The translations under genes were made by a program, and so were the position numbers. From NCBI GenBank assembly GCA_029204225.1, contig CM055097.1, forward strand, positions 28,319,192-28,383,191: a stretch of 64,000 bases of DNA. The letters are read 5' to 3'. This DNA is from Diphasiastrum complanatum. Taxonomy: Eukaryota; Streptophyta; Lycopodiopsida; Lycopodiales; Lycopodiaceae. Numbering within the stretch: the first letter of the stretch is position 1; each line of letters starts with the position of its first letter. Positions 9,849 to 19,882 of this stretch are shown piece by piece. Below the pieces are notes generated by a model. It had not been told where the DNA came from. It saw only the letters and a list, made by a program, of their open reading frames with translations, and searched no databases.

Positions 9849-12800
9849 TCAATGCTCTGGCTCTGACTCAGACGAATGCTGTGGAGACAACTCAGGGCCC
9901 TGAGCTGACTCTTGCAGCCGATATCTCTGCCTGTCTGGAACTGGCATGGGCTGTGTATCCGAGGGGGAAGACTCGTCATCCTCATCCTCCCAATCAACCT
10001 CTGCATCAGCCCCCAAGCAGGCCAAACCAACAACACCTGCTCCAACTGGCTGTGATACTGCACCTCTACCTGTATCTGGAGCCCTGCGTGGTCGTCCTCT
10101 CCTCCTTGGCAGTTTCTGTGCCTTGCCTTTCTTGTTCGGTGCACCCTTGGGCCTGCCTGGTCTCTTGCGGACAAGAGGAGCTGTCAATGCCTCGTCACCC
10201 CCATGCAAATCACCTGGCTGGCTAGGCTTGGGCCCAAGATGAGGCCAGCTGGGATAGGGAAGCAAAAGAGGGAACTCCCTGTGTAACTGAGCGAGGAGGA
10301 TGAGCTCGTGGAGTGTGTGCCCATGGGGCTGCTGTAGGTGGAGGAACTGGCTGTGCAGGAGGCGAGTACAGTGGCGATATGTACTGAAAGGGGCGTTGTG
10401 GTGGCCGGTACTGGTACATCCTGGGTGCTGCCAAAGGAGGAGGATGTGACGTGGGTGTTGCCACTGGAGGAGCGACTGTGGATGTGGGCGCTACAAGAGA
10501 AAACCTGGGCACAGATGGTGGCCTGCCATGGAGACTTGGTGCTGCAGAAGTGGACGGCGATGGAGGGGCTGCAAGCCTAAATGGCATCGGTGGCACTGGA
10601 GGAGCTGTGCGACGCACATACACCCTCTGAGGAACTGGAGGAACTGTAGGCACCTCATGCGGCTGCTCTGGCTGGGACTTTGTGTATGGCATGCTGGCAA
10701 GAGATGATGGGGGCGCCCTGACACTCGGCATCTGCTGGGCCTCTGAATCCAATGTGGCAACCAAGTCGGCCAGTTGGGCATCCGAATACAAATGCTCTGG
10801 GCTCTGGGACTCATCCTGTGCACCAGCCTCTAAATCATCCTGTGCACCAACCTCTGAATCATCCTGTGCACCAACCTCTGAATCAACCCAAGCCTCATCC
10901 CGTGCCTCATCATGTGCACCCTGTAGACCCTGCATGGCCTCCCAATTGGTGCAATGAAAGTCATCAGGTGCCTCCTCTGGTGTGCTGTCGTAGTAACGGC
11001 CATGACTCTGTGCTGCACGCATCCAAACATCTGCGGGACCGGCATCTAAACCACTCTGCCCTCTATCAAGAGCCTCCTCCATCATGTCGACATAGGTAGG
11101 TATGCCACTGTCCCCCCCTGTGTGCCCTGCCTGTGCCGGTATAACCTGTGCCATGTGTCTCACCTCTGCCACGTGATGCACCTGTGACCCCTATCTGTGG
11201 CGTGTGCCCTGCACCTGTATAATCTGCCTCATCCCTCTCTGGTCTGGCAAACACAACCCGAATGGGCTCATCCTCATCATGCTCATCCTCTGACACTGGC
11301 TCATTTGCCTCATACAATGGGGGCTCTCTGTGCTCAAGCCCAAGCTCTCTCTCTCTCTCTCTCATCTCGGCAAGCTCCCTCTCTCTCTCTGCCATCAACT
11401 GTGTGCCCAGGTCATCTGCAGGCATGGGATGGGTGCTGTCCGTAGGCAAGTCAACCTGGCGCTCCAAATCGGATATCTTCGTCTGCAAGGTTTAAAATTT
11501 GCATGTCAGAGAGACAACTTTATCAAGAAATGAAACCAACATACCAGGAGTCAACCAACATGCTATGAAAGATTAGCTTATCACCTGCAATGCGCTCGTA
11601 ATGGTCGGAAGCCTCCTGGCGAGACGTGCATTGGTGCTACAGAACACCAACCGCTCCAACTGACTCACTGACAACCGGTTTCTTCTCCTCGTGTGAATGA
11701 GTGCCCATGTGCTCCAATTACGCTCACACACGGAGGCAGCACAGTCCTGTGGTGCGTGCATTGAAATACTTCAGCACATTGTGGCAGGGGTGGAACGTCA
11801 ACGAAACACAGCAAGGGAGGATGAGATGAGATGCATACCTGTGAAAGGACCCGCAGTGCAAGACGCTGTATGGATGAATAGGTGCTGCCGAACATGGTCC
11901 ACCAGGTAATGGGGAGCGGCCTCCTCTCTGGATCCTGAGCAGCCGGGTGACCGAACGTGCCCATGCCGAAACGAAATGCAGCGAGCTCCTCCATGAGCCT
12001 GATAGGATCCAAACCTGTGTGGACCCACCCTGTGAATGTATTGAAGCCAATCGGCCTTGAGCTCCCTGTCTGCGATCTGTGTCGGAGAGAGGAAGAGGGG
12101 ATGCAGCATGTGTGCAACGCTGTGGATACTCCTGTGGAAGTAGCTCCACCGCGTCTCCCATATGAACTTCAGCTCTGTCATCCTGCAGGTGAGGGGCATG
12201 TGGTTTAGGGCATTACGAAAAAGCTTAACATTGACAGAAAAACAAACTAGCAAGTACTGAAAAGATAAAGGTCAATTGCAACACTGTACCGCTTACCTCT
12301 CTGGCTGCAAGATGGGCAGCTGCAGGAACTGTCCAATCCGGTCCATGAGCTCATACACCAGTCCAAGTGTCGACCCCTCGCTGTATTCATGCGGAGCACA
12401 ATGTAGAGTGGTCGAAGCAGTCCTGACAATGTCTGTGCATCCCTCTAGAACTGGTCTCCCCTCACCGTGGAAGAAAAGTGCTCCCCATCCTCAGTGTGCG
12501 GAAATGTACTGGCACCCCAAAGATCACTGGCAACCATCTGTAGAAGCTGGGCCCTGCACCTGATCAATCGGTCGATGACCACCAAGTCGAATGCAAAGCG
12601 CGTGGGGGCTGGCTTACGGAGGTCCAGATGGCTGAACACCCGGAGCATGGCAAGAACACGCCTCTTTCTGGTGACAAAAGTCACCAGGAAGAGGGACTCC
12701 CGGACGATGGCTCGAACCCAGGGAAGTGCTCCAATGTCCCCCATCAGAAGGTCTATGCCGTGGGCTGCACAGGGGGTATGAACAATATGAGGGAACTCGG

Positions 12801-14168
12801 CCTCTAGCAGTACACCCATCTGAATGCAGTTCGTGGCATTGTCCGTCACCACCGTGACGACATGCTGTGGGCCTATGGCTAGGATGGAAGACCTGATGAC
12901 ATCAAACATGAACTCTGCAGATATGACTCTCCCCCCCCTGCTTCAATCCACTGCCCTCAAAAACTGTGTGCCCATGCAGCTGGAGACCAGTATGTTGAGG
13001 ATCGGCCTCCTCCTGACATCAGTCCAGCCATTGGACATGATGCTGCAACCGTAAGTGGCCCAGTGCTGACGTAGAGGCTCCATCTCTCTAGACAAGGACT
13101 CGACCCTATCCCTCAGCATGTGTGTGCGAACAACCTCTGAACTAGGGACTCTCCAGCTAGGGCTAACAGACTGTGCAAGGCGGAAGGCCCTTTTGAAGGG
13201 CTCAGAGTCAGTGATGGCAAAGGGCAGGTTCAGCTCGTAAATCAGACTAGCCACGGCCTGTGTGGCCTCTCTGTCCATGTGCGGCTGATGCGCGTCGCGA
13301 ATGGTCTGCTGTACGAGGGCTCTCTCTGGTGGGCGACGGGTGGTGGACCTCCAGCACGGTGCACCAACCGTGATGGGAATGGACGATGACGCGACAGGTT
13401 GGGCACTGGTGGATGCATCGGCTGTAGACGTGGAATGGGGAGAGTGGGATGCACTGGTAGGGATGGGTGCAGCAGCATAGGTGGGGTGCACTGGTGGAGG
13501 GGCAACATCTGGCATGGGGTACGAAAACTGCTGGCTGAGGAGGTCATCCGGATGGGAAGGGAAGGAAGAAGGGATCTCTTCCACATCCTCGAAGGCCCGC
13601 CCAGTACCATCTTGGGCCTGCTCGGGTGGTGGAGAGTCCATGAGAAAGTCGTAGACTGGTGGAGTGCGAGCAACAGTGGGTGGTGGTGGAACCGCAGTGG
13701 CAACTGGCGGACGCGATGGGACGGGATCCACCGGAATCTGAGCAGATGGGGTGCGTGAGGCAGAACTGTCTGAGGGGCAAATGGACCGGAGGAGGATGCA
13801 CTCCCTCTCCTTGTGCGTGCCAGCCATGCAGGCAGCAACTCTGGGTTAGCCACATAAGGAGCGGTGCAAAATCGGAGAACGCCCTCTGAAATGGTGTTCT
13901 CCCCTGCCAGGAGCCGCGGCCCGTAGGTGTCTAGTAGTCGTTGCCTGTCGGGGACGGTCATGCTGCCACAAGGGGCAGCATTCAAGGTGGCACCACTTTT
14001 TGCGCGTGCACCGAGCAGATGGCCTTTAAGGCGAGTGAGGGATGCAGCAAACTCGACGAGACAGTATCGGCAGCGCACGATCTTTTGACCGGTCTTGTTG
14101 GCCTTGTCGGCAACCCGCCTGACAATGTCTACCTCGTCCCACAGACCGGAAAGGTCGGATTGCACCAT
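9849..14168 (-). pseudogene. hAT transposase with AT-hook C-terminal extension
   Basis: Start ATG at 14168. Predicted exons: 14168-12297, 12182-11839, 11746-11585 and 11482-9849; the three introns (114, 92, 102 bp) have GT-AG ends and the joins keep frame. Domains in order: BED zinc finger (C33, C36, H50 in VRCRYCLVEF and RLKGHLLG); Pro/Ser-rich linker; hAT core with SNGWTD, VVTDNATN and the C-x-x-H motif HTPCAAH; insertion domain; hATC dimerisation end with WWTMFGS and CERNWS, RRRNRL. Exons 3-4 continue into an extension of over 500 codons not usual in hAT proteins: an ER-rich coiled segment, acidic EVGAQDD repeats, a Pro-rich block, then AT-hooks KRPGRPKG (10143-10166) and RRRGRPRR (10083-10106). 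Breaks: TGA at 12943-12945, TAG at 12445-12447 replacing Trp, and frameshifts near 13800, 12385, 12060, 11112 (a G7 run) and 10260. It would bind element ends and cut them in the nucleus. Family certain; exon ends likely. Confidence 0.85.
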
Positions 14169-14452
14169 TGCAGATGAAATGAGAGATGGATTGCTGGAAA
14201 AAAAACAGCAGGGTTCACTGTTGGAGAGACGCTGAAAATGGGCGAATGCAGGGCAAAGGAAATCAGATGCAAGGCAGGGCGTTGCGTGGGCGATGGGCGA
14301 CGCAAGGAATCAAAGGCAGGCAAGAAAAACCAGCAGCGATGGTAGGGCGGAGAGGGCGCAAAAAAATTTCAGAGGAAATGCGAGGGGGCCGGGTAGGTTT
14401 AGGTAAAAAAAAACTTAAAAAAATATTAAATAATAAAAATATTATTATATTG
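14169..14452. other. 5' region of inner hAT transposase
   Basis: The likely promoter and leader of the minus-strand transposase. No clear TATA box is visible. An AT-rich segment (14405-14452) mirrors the AT-rich segment inside the left array (8452-8520). Confidence 0.45.
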
Positions 14453-14515
14453 TGGTACCGCGGTACCAGTATGGTCCCGCGGTACCGGGATCCGCGGTAC
14501 CCAGTACCGCGGGAC
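14453..14515. repeat. Right GGTACC palindrome array of inner hAT
   Basis: Four GGTACC palindromes with CCGCGG spacers, next to the right terminus. The 15-mer gggatccgcggtacc occurs in both this array and the left one, in the same orientation. Confidence 0.8.
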
Positions 14516-14518
14516 CTA

Positions 14519-14520
<2 letters not shown>

Positions 14521-14556
<36 letters not shown>
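14521..14556. repeat. (AT)n tract, right side of insertion
   Basis: A 36-bp AT tract that continues the outer element after the inner hAT. Its first 8 bp form the right copy of the inner target duplication. Confidence 0.85.
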
Positions 14557-14562
<6 letters not shown>

Positions 14563-14657
14563 TTTGCGATTCTGGGTCGCGAATCGCGATTCGCAGAATT
14601 GCGACCCGCGAATTGCAGAGCCAGCGAATCGCGATTCGCTGCGACTATGATTAGTAC

Positions 14658-15113
14658 ATCAAATTATGGGTGAGATGGAAGTTCAAACTTGGTAATCCCA
14701 GAGTTATGTTCAAAGATCTCAGAAGAATGAAAGGGTTTCAAATTGAGTATGAAAACTTAATTTTGCCTTTATTTGTGCTCATTACAAATTTCAAATCAGA
14801 TAGAAATAGCTTGAATAGTGAATCATGATGATTGGCTGGTGGTAAAGAGGGGTCTAGAATTTGAACTTTCTGATAATAGTAGGTGACCTGCTGGAAAAAT
14901 CTCCAAGGTAAAATTCTTTCTTAGTTTTCTAAGCACAGAGGACATCAAGGCCCAAGGTGGTTTTGAATTGATTTTGTTTTTGACGTGTTCTCCATTTTTT
15001 TACAAATCATGTTACCTTATAGTTTAGGCTCGCATTGTTTACGCAGTTTAGTTGTTTTTTTCTTTCTATCAAGGACAATGGCTGCCAAGTCAAAATTCGT
15101 TTCTAATCTTCAT
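14658..15113. other. Spacer between hAT insertions
   Basis: About 450 bp, probably intron or 5' flank of the DUF493 gene. A + strand open run of about 50 codons lies at 14669-14826 but matches nothing known to me. It shares short similar phrases (gttaccttatagtttaggc and gctgccttgttgtttaggc) with the sequence after the next hAT element. Confidence 0.4.
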
Positions 15114-15121
15114 GTTTTAAG

Positions 15122-15844
15122 CTTAGAAGCCCGTTCTGACCAAAATGGGTCGGAACGTTCCGTTCCGACCGTTCCATTCCGACCGTTCCGTACGTTCCGG
15201 AACATACTGGGTTGGAACGATATTTTTGTGAGTTAAAAAGAAATGTAAAACGACCCTGCTGGCCCGCGCATTCTGCATTTGCATTTCATCGATGACTGAC
15301 ATATTTTCTGATTTTACCTGTTGCTTCAAAAAGCAATTGCTTTCATGAAGAGATTGTCATTCTTGCTTGAGAATCGCCCTCTCCTGAATTCATCAAGAAA
15401 AAGATGAAGTGAATACTGAAGAACGGTCTATAATAATCTACAATGCAGCTCAGTCAAACTGACTATGTAGCTGGAAACTGGGGCAATTGTGCATATCGGG
15501 AATATTCATCATATGAAGTGAAGGCTAATGCTCATCCATTTCGCATATTTGTATCTGAATAGCCCTTTCCCCCGTCTCTGAATCCGATGTTTCCGTTGAA
15601 CCGATCGCGGCGGCTCGGACATACAACTTCTGAGTCACGGATCTCTGTACCCTGCCTGCTGGCACCTTATCTGTGTGTTCAATCAAAGGTGAACGTCCAC
15701 AAGGCTTCCTGCTTTCTTTCCGCAAGCTCACCATCGCTGGAAACTCCTGGACCACGTAAAAAAAATACGTTTTTTTTTTCCTTTGTAAAAAAACGTATTT
15801 TTTTTTTTTTTTTTGATGGTCTCGTTCCGGAACGGGCAACTAAG
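15122..15844. mobile_element. Third hAT transposon, non-autonomous, 723 bp
   Basis: Ends CTTAGAAGCCCGTTC at 15122 and, inverted, CTTAGTTGCCCGTTC at 15844, flanked by a perfect 8-bp duplication gttttaag (15114-15121 and 15845-15852). Inside the left end lie repeated ggaacgttcc/gttccgacc units, and inside the right end gttccggaac. The centre has no coding sequence I recognise. Near 15755-15815 an inverted A/T repeat (cgtaaaaaaaatacg with aaaaaacgtatttttt) can fold. It has the same design as the other two hAT elements but a different palindrome, so it is a separate family. Confidence 0.85.
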
Positions 15845-16096
15845 GTTTTAAGCATTAAGGATGGTGTTGCGCAAATTTCATGTTTGATTTATATTTTACT
15901 ATTAGTCATGCTGCCTTGTTGTTTAGGCATGTGTTGTTACAGGTTAGTATTGTTTCTTTTTGCCTTGTAACAAGTGCATGTGCTGCCACAAGAAATTGAT
16001 TATTGTTGTGATAAGGTAAATTTTGTTACTAATATCATGCAGAAATGGATGTAGAATGAGACACGACTAAGTTTTCAATATTTTAAATCCTTACAG

Positions 16097-16210
16097 GTTA
16101 ATTTATATCCCATGGTGAGCCGTTTCACAGTCATTGGAGTTGGCGGTGATGATTTTGTTCATTCTATGGTTTTTGCAGTGGAATCTGTGCTTGAGTCTCC
16201 CATACCGAAG
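16097..16210 (+). CDS. DUF493 (YbeD-like) host gene, exon A
   Basis: A 114-bp exon of exactly 38 codons, bounded by ttacag and gtgagt splice signals. It encodes SRFTVIGVGGDDFVHSMV followed by AVESVLESPIPK. With exons B and C it gives the full 84-residue C-terminal DUF493 domain, equal in length and pattern to bacterial YbeD (about 87 residues: a beta strand F-x-x-K-V-x-G, a long helix, then S-S-K-G-x-Y-x-S-V). The fold is a small alpha/beta ferredoxin-like domain. In E. coli ybeD sits next to lipoate genes, but the function is not settled. Plant members usually carry an N-terminal transit peptide, so plastid location is likely but not visible here. Upstream exons were not found and may lie before the hAT cluster or outside the window. 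This is the only recognised host gene. Confidence 0.85.
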
Positions 16211-16536
16211 GTGAGTAATTTACTAAATCTTAAATCGGAAATATCTTTGGCTAAAGGCTTGTGAGCTTTGTAAATCGTACTTGTAATTTTTATAACCTGT
16301 TATCATAGTTGTCGTGAACTTGGAACAACGTTGTCTATTGATCAATGGAGAGTGAGCTTTCTGAGCCTTGTTGGTATGACACAGCAAGGGATCAGCACGG
16401 ACATGTTTATTTATGTGACACAAGATTATCAAAAACAGAAAAGTTACATCCATGTGCATGACAACAACGTATGAGAATACATTGCATAAGCTGCAACTTT
16501 TAATGCATCTTGGTTTCCAAGGGGGGCTCATGGGTT

Positions 16537-16690
16537 CCGCCCATTGGGCCTTACGACCTATCAGATCATTCTGATTACAAAAGAATTTCAGAGGTTGACG
16601 ATCCGTGTTCACCATGAACTTATTACCGTATAGGTAATGTCGACATGATTTCAGAGCATGGATTACCGCAACTTGATGCTGTGCCACCTG
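16537..16690 (-). pseudogene. Ty3/gypsy RNase H fragment
   Basis: About 50 codons reading VIHALKSCRHYLYGNKFMV then NTDRQPLKFF and GRKAQWAE. This is the middle of the gypsy RNase H (V-x-H-A-L-x-x-W-R-H-Y-L, T-D-x-x-x-L-K, G-R-x-A-R-W-x-E). Nothing else of the element remains nearby. Confidence 0.7.
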
Positions 16691-16861
16691 AGCCCTGTAC
16701 TACATTGTTGCTATGCCACCTGAGTATGCCCTGTGCTACACTGCTGCTTCGCCCCATTACAGTGCTTGCTCCAGCCTCAGCAAATTTGTAATCTGAAAAA
16801 CCTGATGACTAGCTAGCTGCCAGCACAAGAGTTACCCTGTCGTTTTTGGCTTGTAGAGATC

Positions 16862-17918
16862 GTGGCTTTGCAAAACTATTGTTTGCTAGTTGGAAAAGAA
16901 ATTGTGAACGCGAACCATGTCCAAGAATTGGAAGGGGGGGCATCTGCCTCTACTTGTCAACCATCTTCTCTTGACTCCATCTCTTCAGCCTCAATGGCTT
17001 CTACACCTCCAGCTATGCCTCAACCATCTTCAGCTTCTAGCATTGCTTCAGCATCCTCCTCACAACCAAATCCACCTTCTCCTTCTATGCCTGTTGTAGT
17101 TTCTATCTCTCCATCAAACCCTATTCTTTCCTATAGCAACACTACTGTAGCTCTCCCTTTGACTCCGGACACTCCAGAAGCACCTTTCTCTTTTTACGCA
17201 TCCGCCTTAGTCAGTCTTCTTCGTGAAGAACAACTCCGTATATATTTGAATATCTTAACAATCGCAGAGAAAGGCTTGCCTCTCGTAATTCTTTCCTTCT
17301 AGCCGAGCAATCACACCTCCAGAAGCTAGATATGTTCATCGAAGAACTCAAGAAAGAAGATGCAGTTATCAAAACTGAAGTGTCTTCCCAAATGGCTACC
17401 TCAACTAAAATTCAGTACCTCAAAAGTCAGGCGGAACAGCACCATACGACATTCCAATCTTGGGCAGATGTACTCAAAGGTTCGACTACAACTATTCCTC
17501 CTACAATTGTGAGCTGTTCACGAGAGCACAAAGCTCTTAATGTTCGTGTTAGAGGTATTCTGAACTCCCAAAACATTGTTGAAGAAGCTAATAAGTTTTT
17601 GGGTGAGAACCTCCAGAACCATAGCTCAGGTATGGAAATTGCGTGACAGCCTAAGAAGGACCCGGAGACTCTTGTCATCCGCTTCACCTCAATGTCTCAT
17701 TGGCATGAAGTTTTGGGGAAGAGATCTCTAAATTGCAGGATATCAAAATCTACTTGGACGAAGATCTTACCTTCATCCAATTGCAAGAACACAAAAAGGC
17801 ACGACAAGAAGCTCTATCAATTGGAAAGAGGCTTATTTATCGAGATCGTAATATTAGATTTGTGGATCGTAAGCCTATGGTTAACGAGTGTTTGAATTCT
17901 GAGATAGAATCGGAGTAA
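16862..17918 (+). pseudogene. LINE (L1-like) ORF1
   Basis: The 5' part is a Ser/Pro-rich N-terminus. After a frameshift near 17250 comes a helical, Lys/Glu-rich section (SHLQKLDMFIEELKKEDAV), then QSWADVLKGS, then the RNA-binding block LNVRVRGILNSQNIVEEAN and FLGENL, a stop at 17644-17646, another shift, and IYLDEDLTFIQLQEHKKARQ with VDRKPM, ending TAA at 17916-17918. This order (coiled coil, RRM with R-V-R-G, C-terminal I-Y-L-D-E-D-L-T) is that of L1-type ORF1 proteins, which coat LINE RNA. No ORF2 follows; a copia element begins 150 bp downstream. Confidence 0.7.
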
Positions 17919-18069
17919 GAGAAATGAAGAGATGTCCAGTTGACTTGTAAATGGTCTACGTACCACATAATCTTTGTTATAAAATCTCTTCTTAGTTAGA
18001 TCTGTGTTTAGTCCTGTTGCTTTGACGCCTTTTATCCGTCTGGTTTCCATCTTATGTGATGTAATGGTC

Positions 18070-18508
18070 TGTAGGAAAACAAGAGCCAAGGCACCAAGAT
18101 CTAACTATCAAACAATCTCCACAATACAAATGAGGGAAGAGGATAGGTGCCCTCAAGGAGAGAGAGAAAGCAGAAATGCAAGCAGAAAAATGGAGAGCAA
18201 TACTTAGCAAACGTGAAAATTGGAATACACAATGAGCATCTAAGTACTCTACCTGGATGTGGCCAAATGCCAACAAACCCTATGCTTAACCACTTACTAA
18301 ATGTAGGGCACCCCCAAAAGTCAAGATAGGGCCCCTAAACAAAATTAAACCCCTAAGGACCCATGAGTCAGTAAATGACCAAAATTGGGTCCTACTTAAC
18401 TTAAGACAAACTTAAGATGGCCTAAATAACTAAATACCCATGGTTACACAAATCTCGACCTTTCGGGTCAAAGTAACCTATGGAATAAATAGTCATTTAT
18501 TTCTAATA
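18070..18508 (-). repeat. Copia-A 3' LTR
   Basis: It starts TGTAGGAAAACAAGAGCC on + and ends TTATTTCTAATA. Read on the element strand it runs TATTAG...CCTACA, a non-TG start. It is highly similar to 24150-24594 apart from small indels (439 against 445 bp). Confidence 0.85.
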
Positions 18509-18545
18509 CCCTCCTTAAATGACAATGCATAAAATGAAATCTTGA

Positions 18546-19215
18546 CTAAGTAACAAAGCCACGACGTGGTCTTAAATTTAAAGCTTTGCATAAAGCTTCA
18601 AATTTCTCTCTAGGCAACGCCTCAGTGAAGAGGTCTGCAATATTATCTTTTGTAGGACAATACTCAAGTAAAATGTCTCCATCATGAAGTCTCTCCCGAA
18701 CAAAGTGATAATGGATCTCGACGTGCTTCGTCCTGGCATGAAAAACAGGATTCCGTGCAATGGCAATAGCACTTTGACTATCACTCAAGATAAGAGTGGC
18801 TGAGGGCTCGCCAAACTTCATGTCAACAAGTAGTCTTTTCAGCCATAAACACTCCGTTGTGGCTGAAAATATCGCTCTATATTCTGCCTCACTAGAAGAA
18901 GTAGCAACAATGGGCTGCTTTTTACTTGACCAAGAAATTGCAGAATTTCCATAGAAAAAGCAATGTCCACTTGTAGAGCGTCTAGTGTCTTGATCTCCAC
19001 CCCAATCCGAGTCACTAAAACCAACCAAACATGCATCATCACAAGCAGGAAAAACCAGTCCATGACTTCTTGTTCCTTGAAGATATCGAAAGATCCTCTT
19101 CAACACTTCCCAATGTGATGTCATCGGGGCATGCATGAATTGACTCATGAGTGAGACACTATAAGAAATGTCTGGTCTTGAATTACATAGGTAAATGAGA
19201 CAGCCAATAGCTCTT
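18546..19215 (-). pseudogene. Copia-A RNase H
   Basis: A 200-codon open stretch with copia RNase H motifs in order: VGFSDSDWGGDQDTRRSTSG, TSSSEAEYRAI, LSDSQSAIAIARNP and KDNIADLFTEAL. All catalytic acidic residues (D, E, D) are present. It degrades the RNA strand of the cDNA hybrid. A stop separates it from the RT fragment upstream. Confidence 0.85.
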
Positions 19216-19218
19216 GCA

Positions 19219-19301
19219 GTCTTCCATCTTGAAATCTATCCAATGTAACGTTCTTGAGAGATGAAAATTTCAGCCCCTTCTTGTACAAATTCAAGACCAA
19301 G
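19219..19301. repeat. Left copy of RT-derived direct repeat
   Basis: 83 bp nearly identical to 19883-19974, lacking 9 bp. It encodes, on the minus strand, a copia RT segment (EGAEIFISQERYIG). The two copies flank a + strand gypsy gag insert. Confidence 0.85.
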
Positions 19302-19882
19302 GGATCAGCATGGCAGGACCATCCAATCCCCTGCCCAAGTTGGAGAAAAGACTTCCAAGGATTGACGCACCGAAGTACGATGGAGAATCAGATTCAACAC
19401 GATTTCTCCAAGATTTCAACAATGCTTGTAAATTCTATGGGGACGAATCTGACACCGAAAAGGTACGTTTATTCCCCATGATTTTACAAGGCGACGCAAA
19501 AGAGTGATTTTTAAACCTTGAAGGCCCAGACAACACGTCTTGGGAGACCATCACCGTAGCACTGATCAAACGGTTCAAACCCTCTAAACTGACGCAGAGT
19601 CCCTTCATCCAATTGACGCATATCAAGATGCGAAGTAAAGAATCCATGCGCACCTACATCGAGCGTTTCAAGCGTCTTAAAGTAGAGTGTGTCTATGATC
19701 ACGTAACTGAGAAAATGGCCATCAAACTTTTTTTAGTTGGTTTACCCAAGGCCATTAGGAGAGAATTGAAACCCGCAAACTCGTACGAGCGATTGAAAGA
19801 CGCGATGGATGACGCCATCCGTGAAGAAGATGAAGGGTCTGATGAGGACTATGACTTTCGTGACAAGAGGGGAAAGGGGCTA
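19302..19882 (+). pseudogene. Ty3/gypsy gag captured inside Copia-A
   Basis: A + strand gag of about 190 codons beginning at a natural ATG (19310) directly after the flanking repeat. It contains KYDGESDSTRFLQDFNNACK, a TGA at 19504-19506 in place of Trp, then FLNLEG, MRTYIERFKRL, LFLVGLPKAIRREL and DAMDDAIREEDEGSDED. This is the Ty3 gag layout. It stops at an acidic segment without zinc knuckle. A related gag lies at 50400-50745. The insert is opposite in orientation to Copia-A and is flanked by 83/92-bp copies of copia RT. Confidence 0.8.

Larger units (their letters stand above)
8374..14520. mobile_element. Inner hAT transposon, 6.1 kb, two genes
   Basis: The element begins CATAGTACCTCGTGGTACC at 8374 and ends, inverted, CATAGGTCCCGCGGTAC at 14520. 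It is flanked by atatatat on both sides, consistent with an 8-bp hAT duplication, although the AT tract makes this flank weak evidence alone. Palindromic GGTACC arrays lie just inside both ends. It encodes a minus-strand hAT transposase (14168-9849, pseudogene) and a small convergent + strand gene (9002-9325). It is the only hAT here with transposase coding, so it was once autonomous. Stops and frameshifts show it is now decayed. Confidence 0.85.
7671..14649. mobile_element. Outer hAT transposon (non-autonomous), split by inner hAT
   Basis: The ends are CATAGTTGCAGCG at 7671 and, inverted, CATAGTCGCAGCG at 14649. They are flanked by a perfect 8-bp direct duplication, attagtac (7663-7670 and 14650-14657), the length diagnostic for hAT elements. 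Just inside each end are copies of the palindrome gaatcgcgattcgc, likely transposase-binding subterminal repeats. Without the inner element it is about 0.8 kb and encodes nothing recognisable, so it would depend on a transposase from elsewhere. The inner insertion lies inside its (AT)n tract. The boundaries rest directly on sequence. Confidence 0.9.

Noticed and set aside
9849-11181. + strand frames of 80-115 codons inside the transposase extension
   Set aside because: Antisense shadows of the Pro-rich and AT-hook coding; no motif.
11197-11533. + strand Ser-rich frames over exon 4
   Set aside because: They mirror the ER-rich repeat of the transposase coil.
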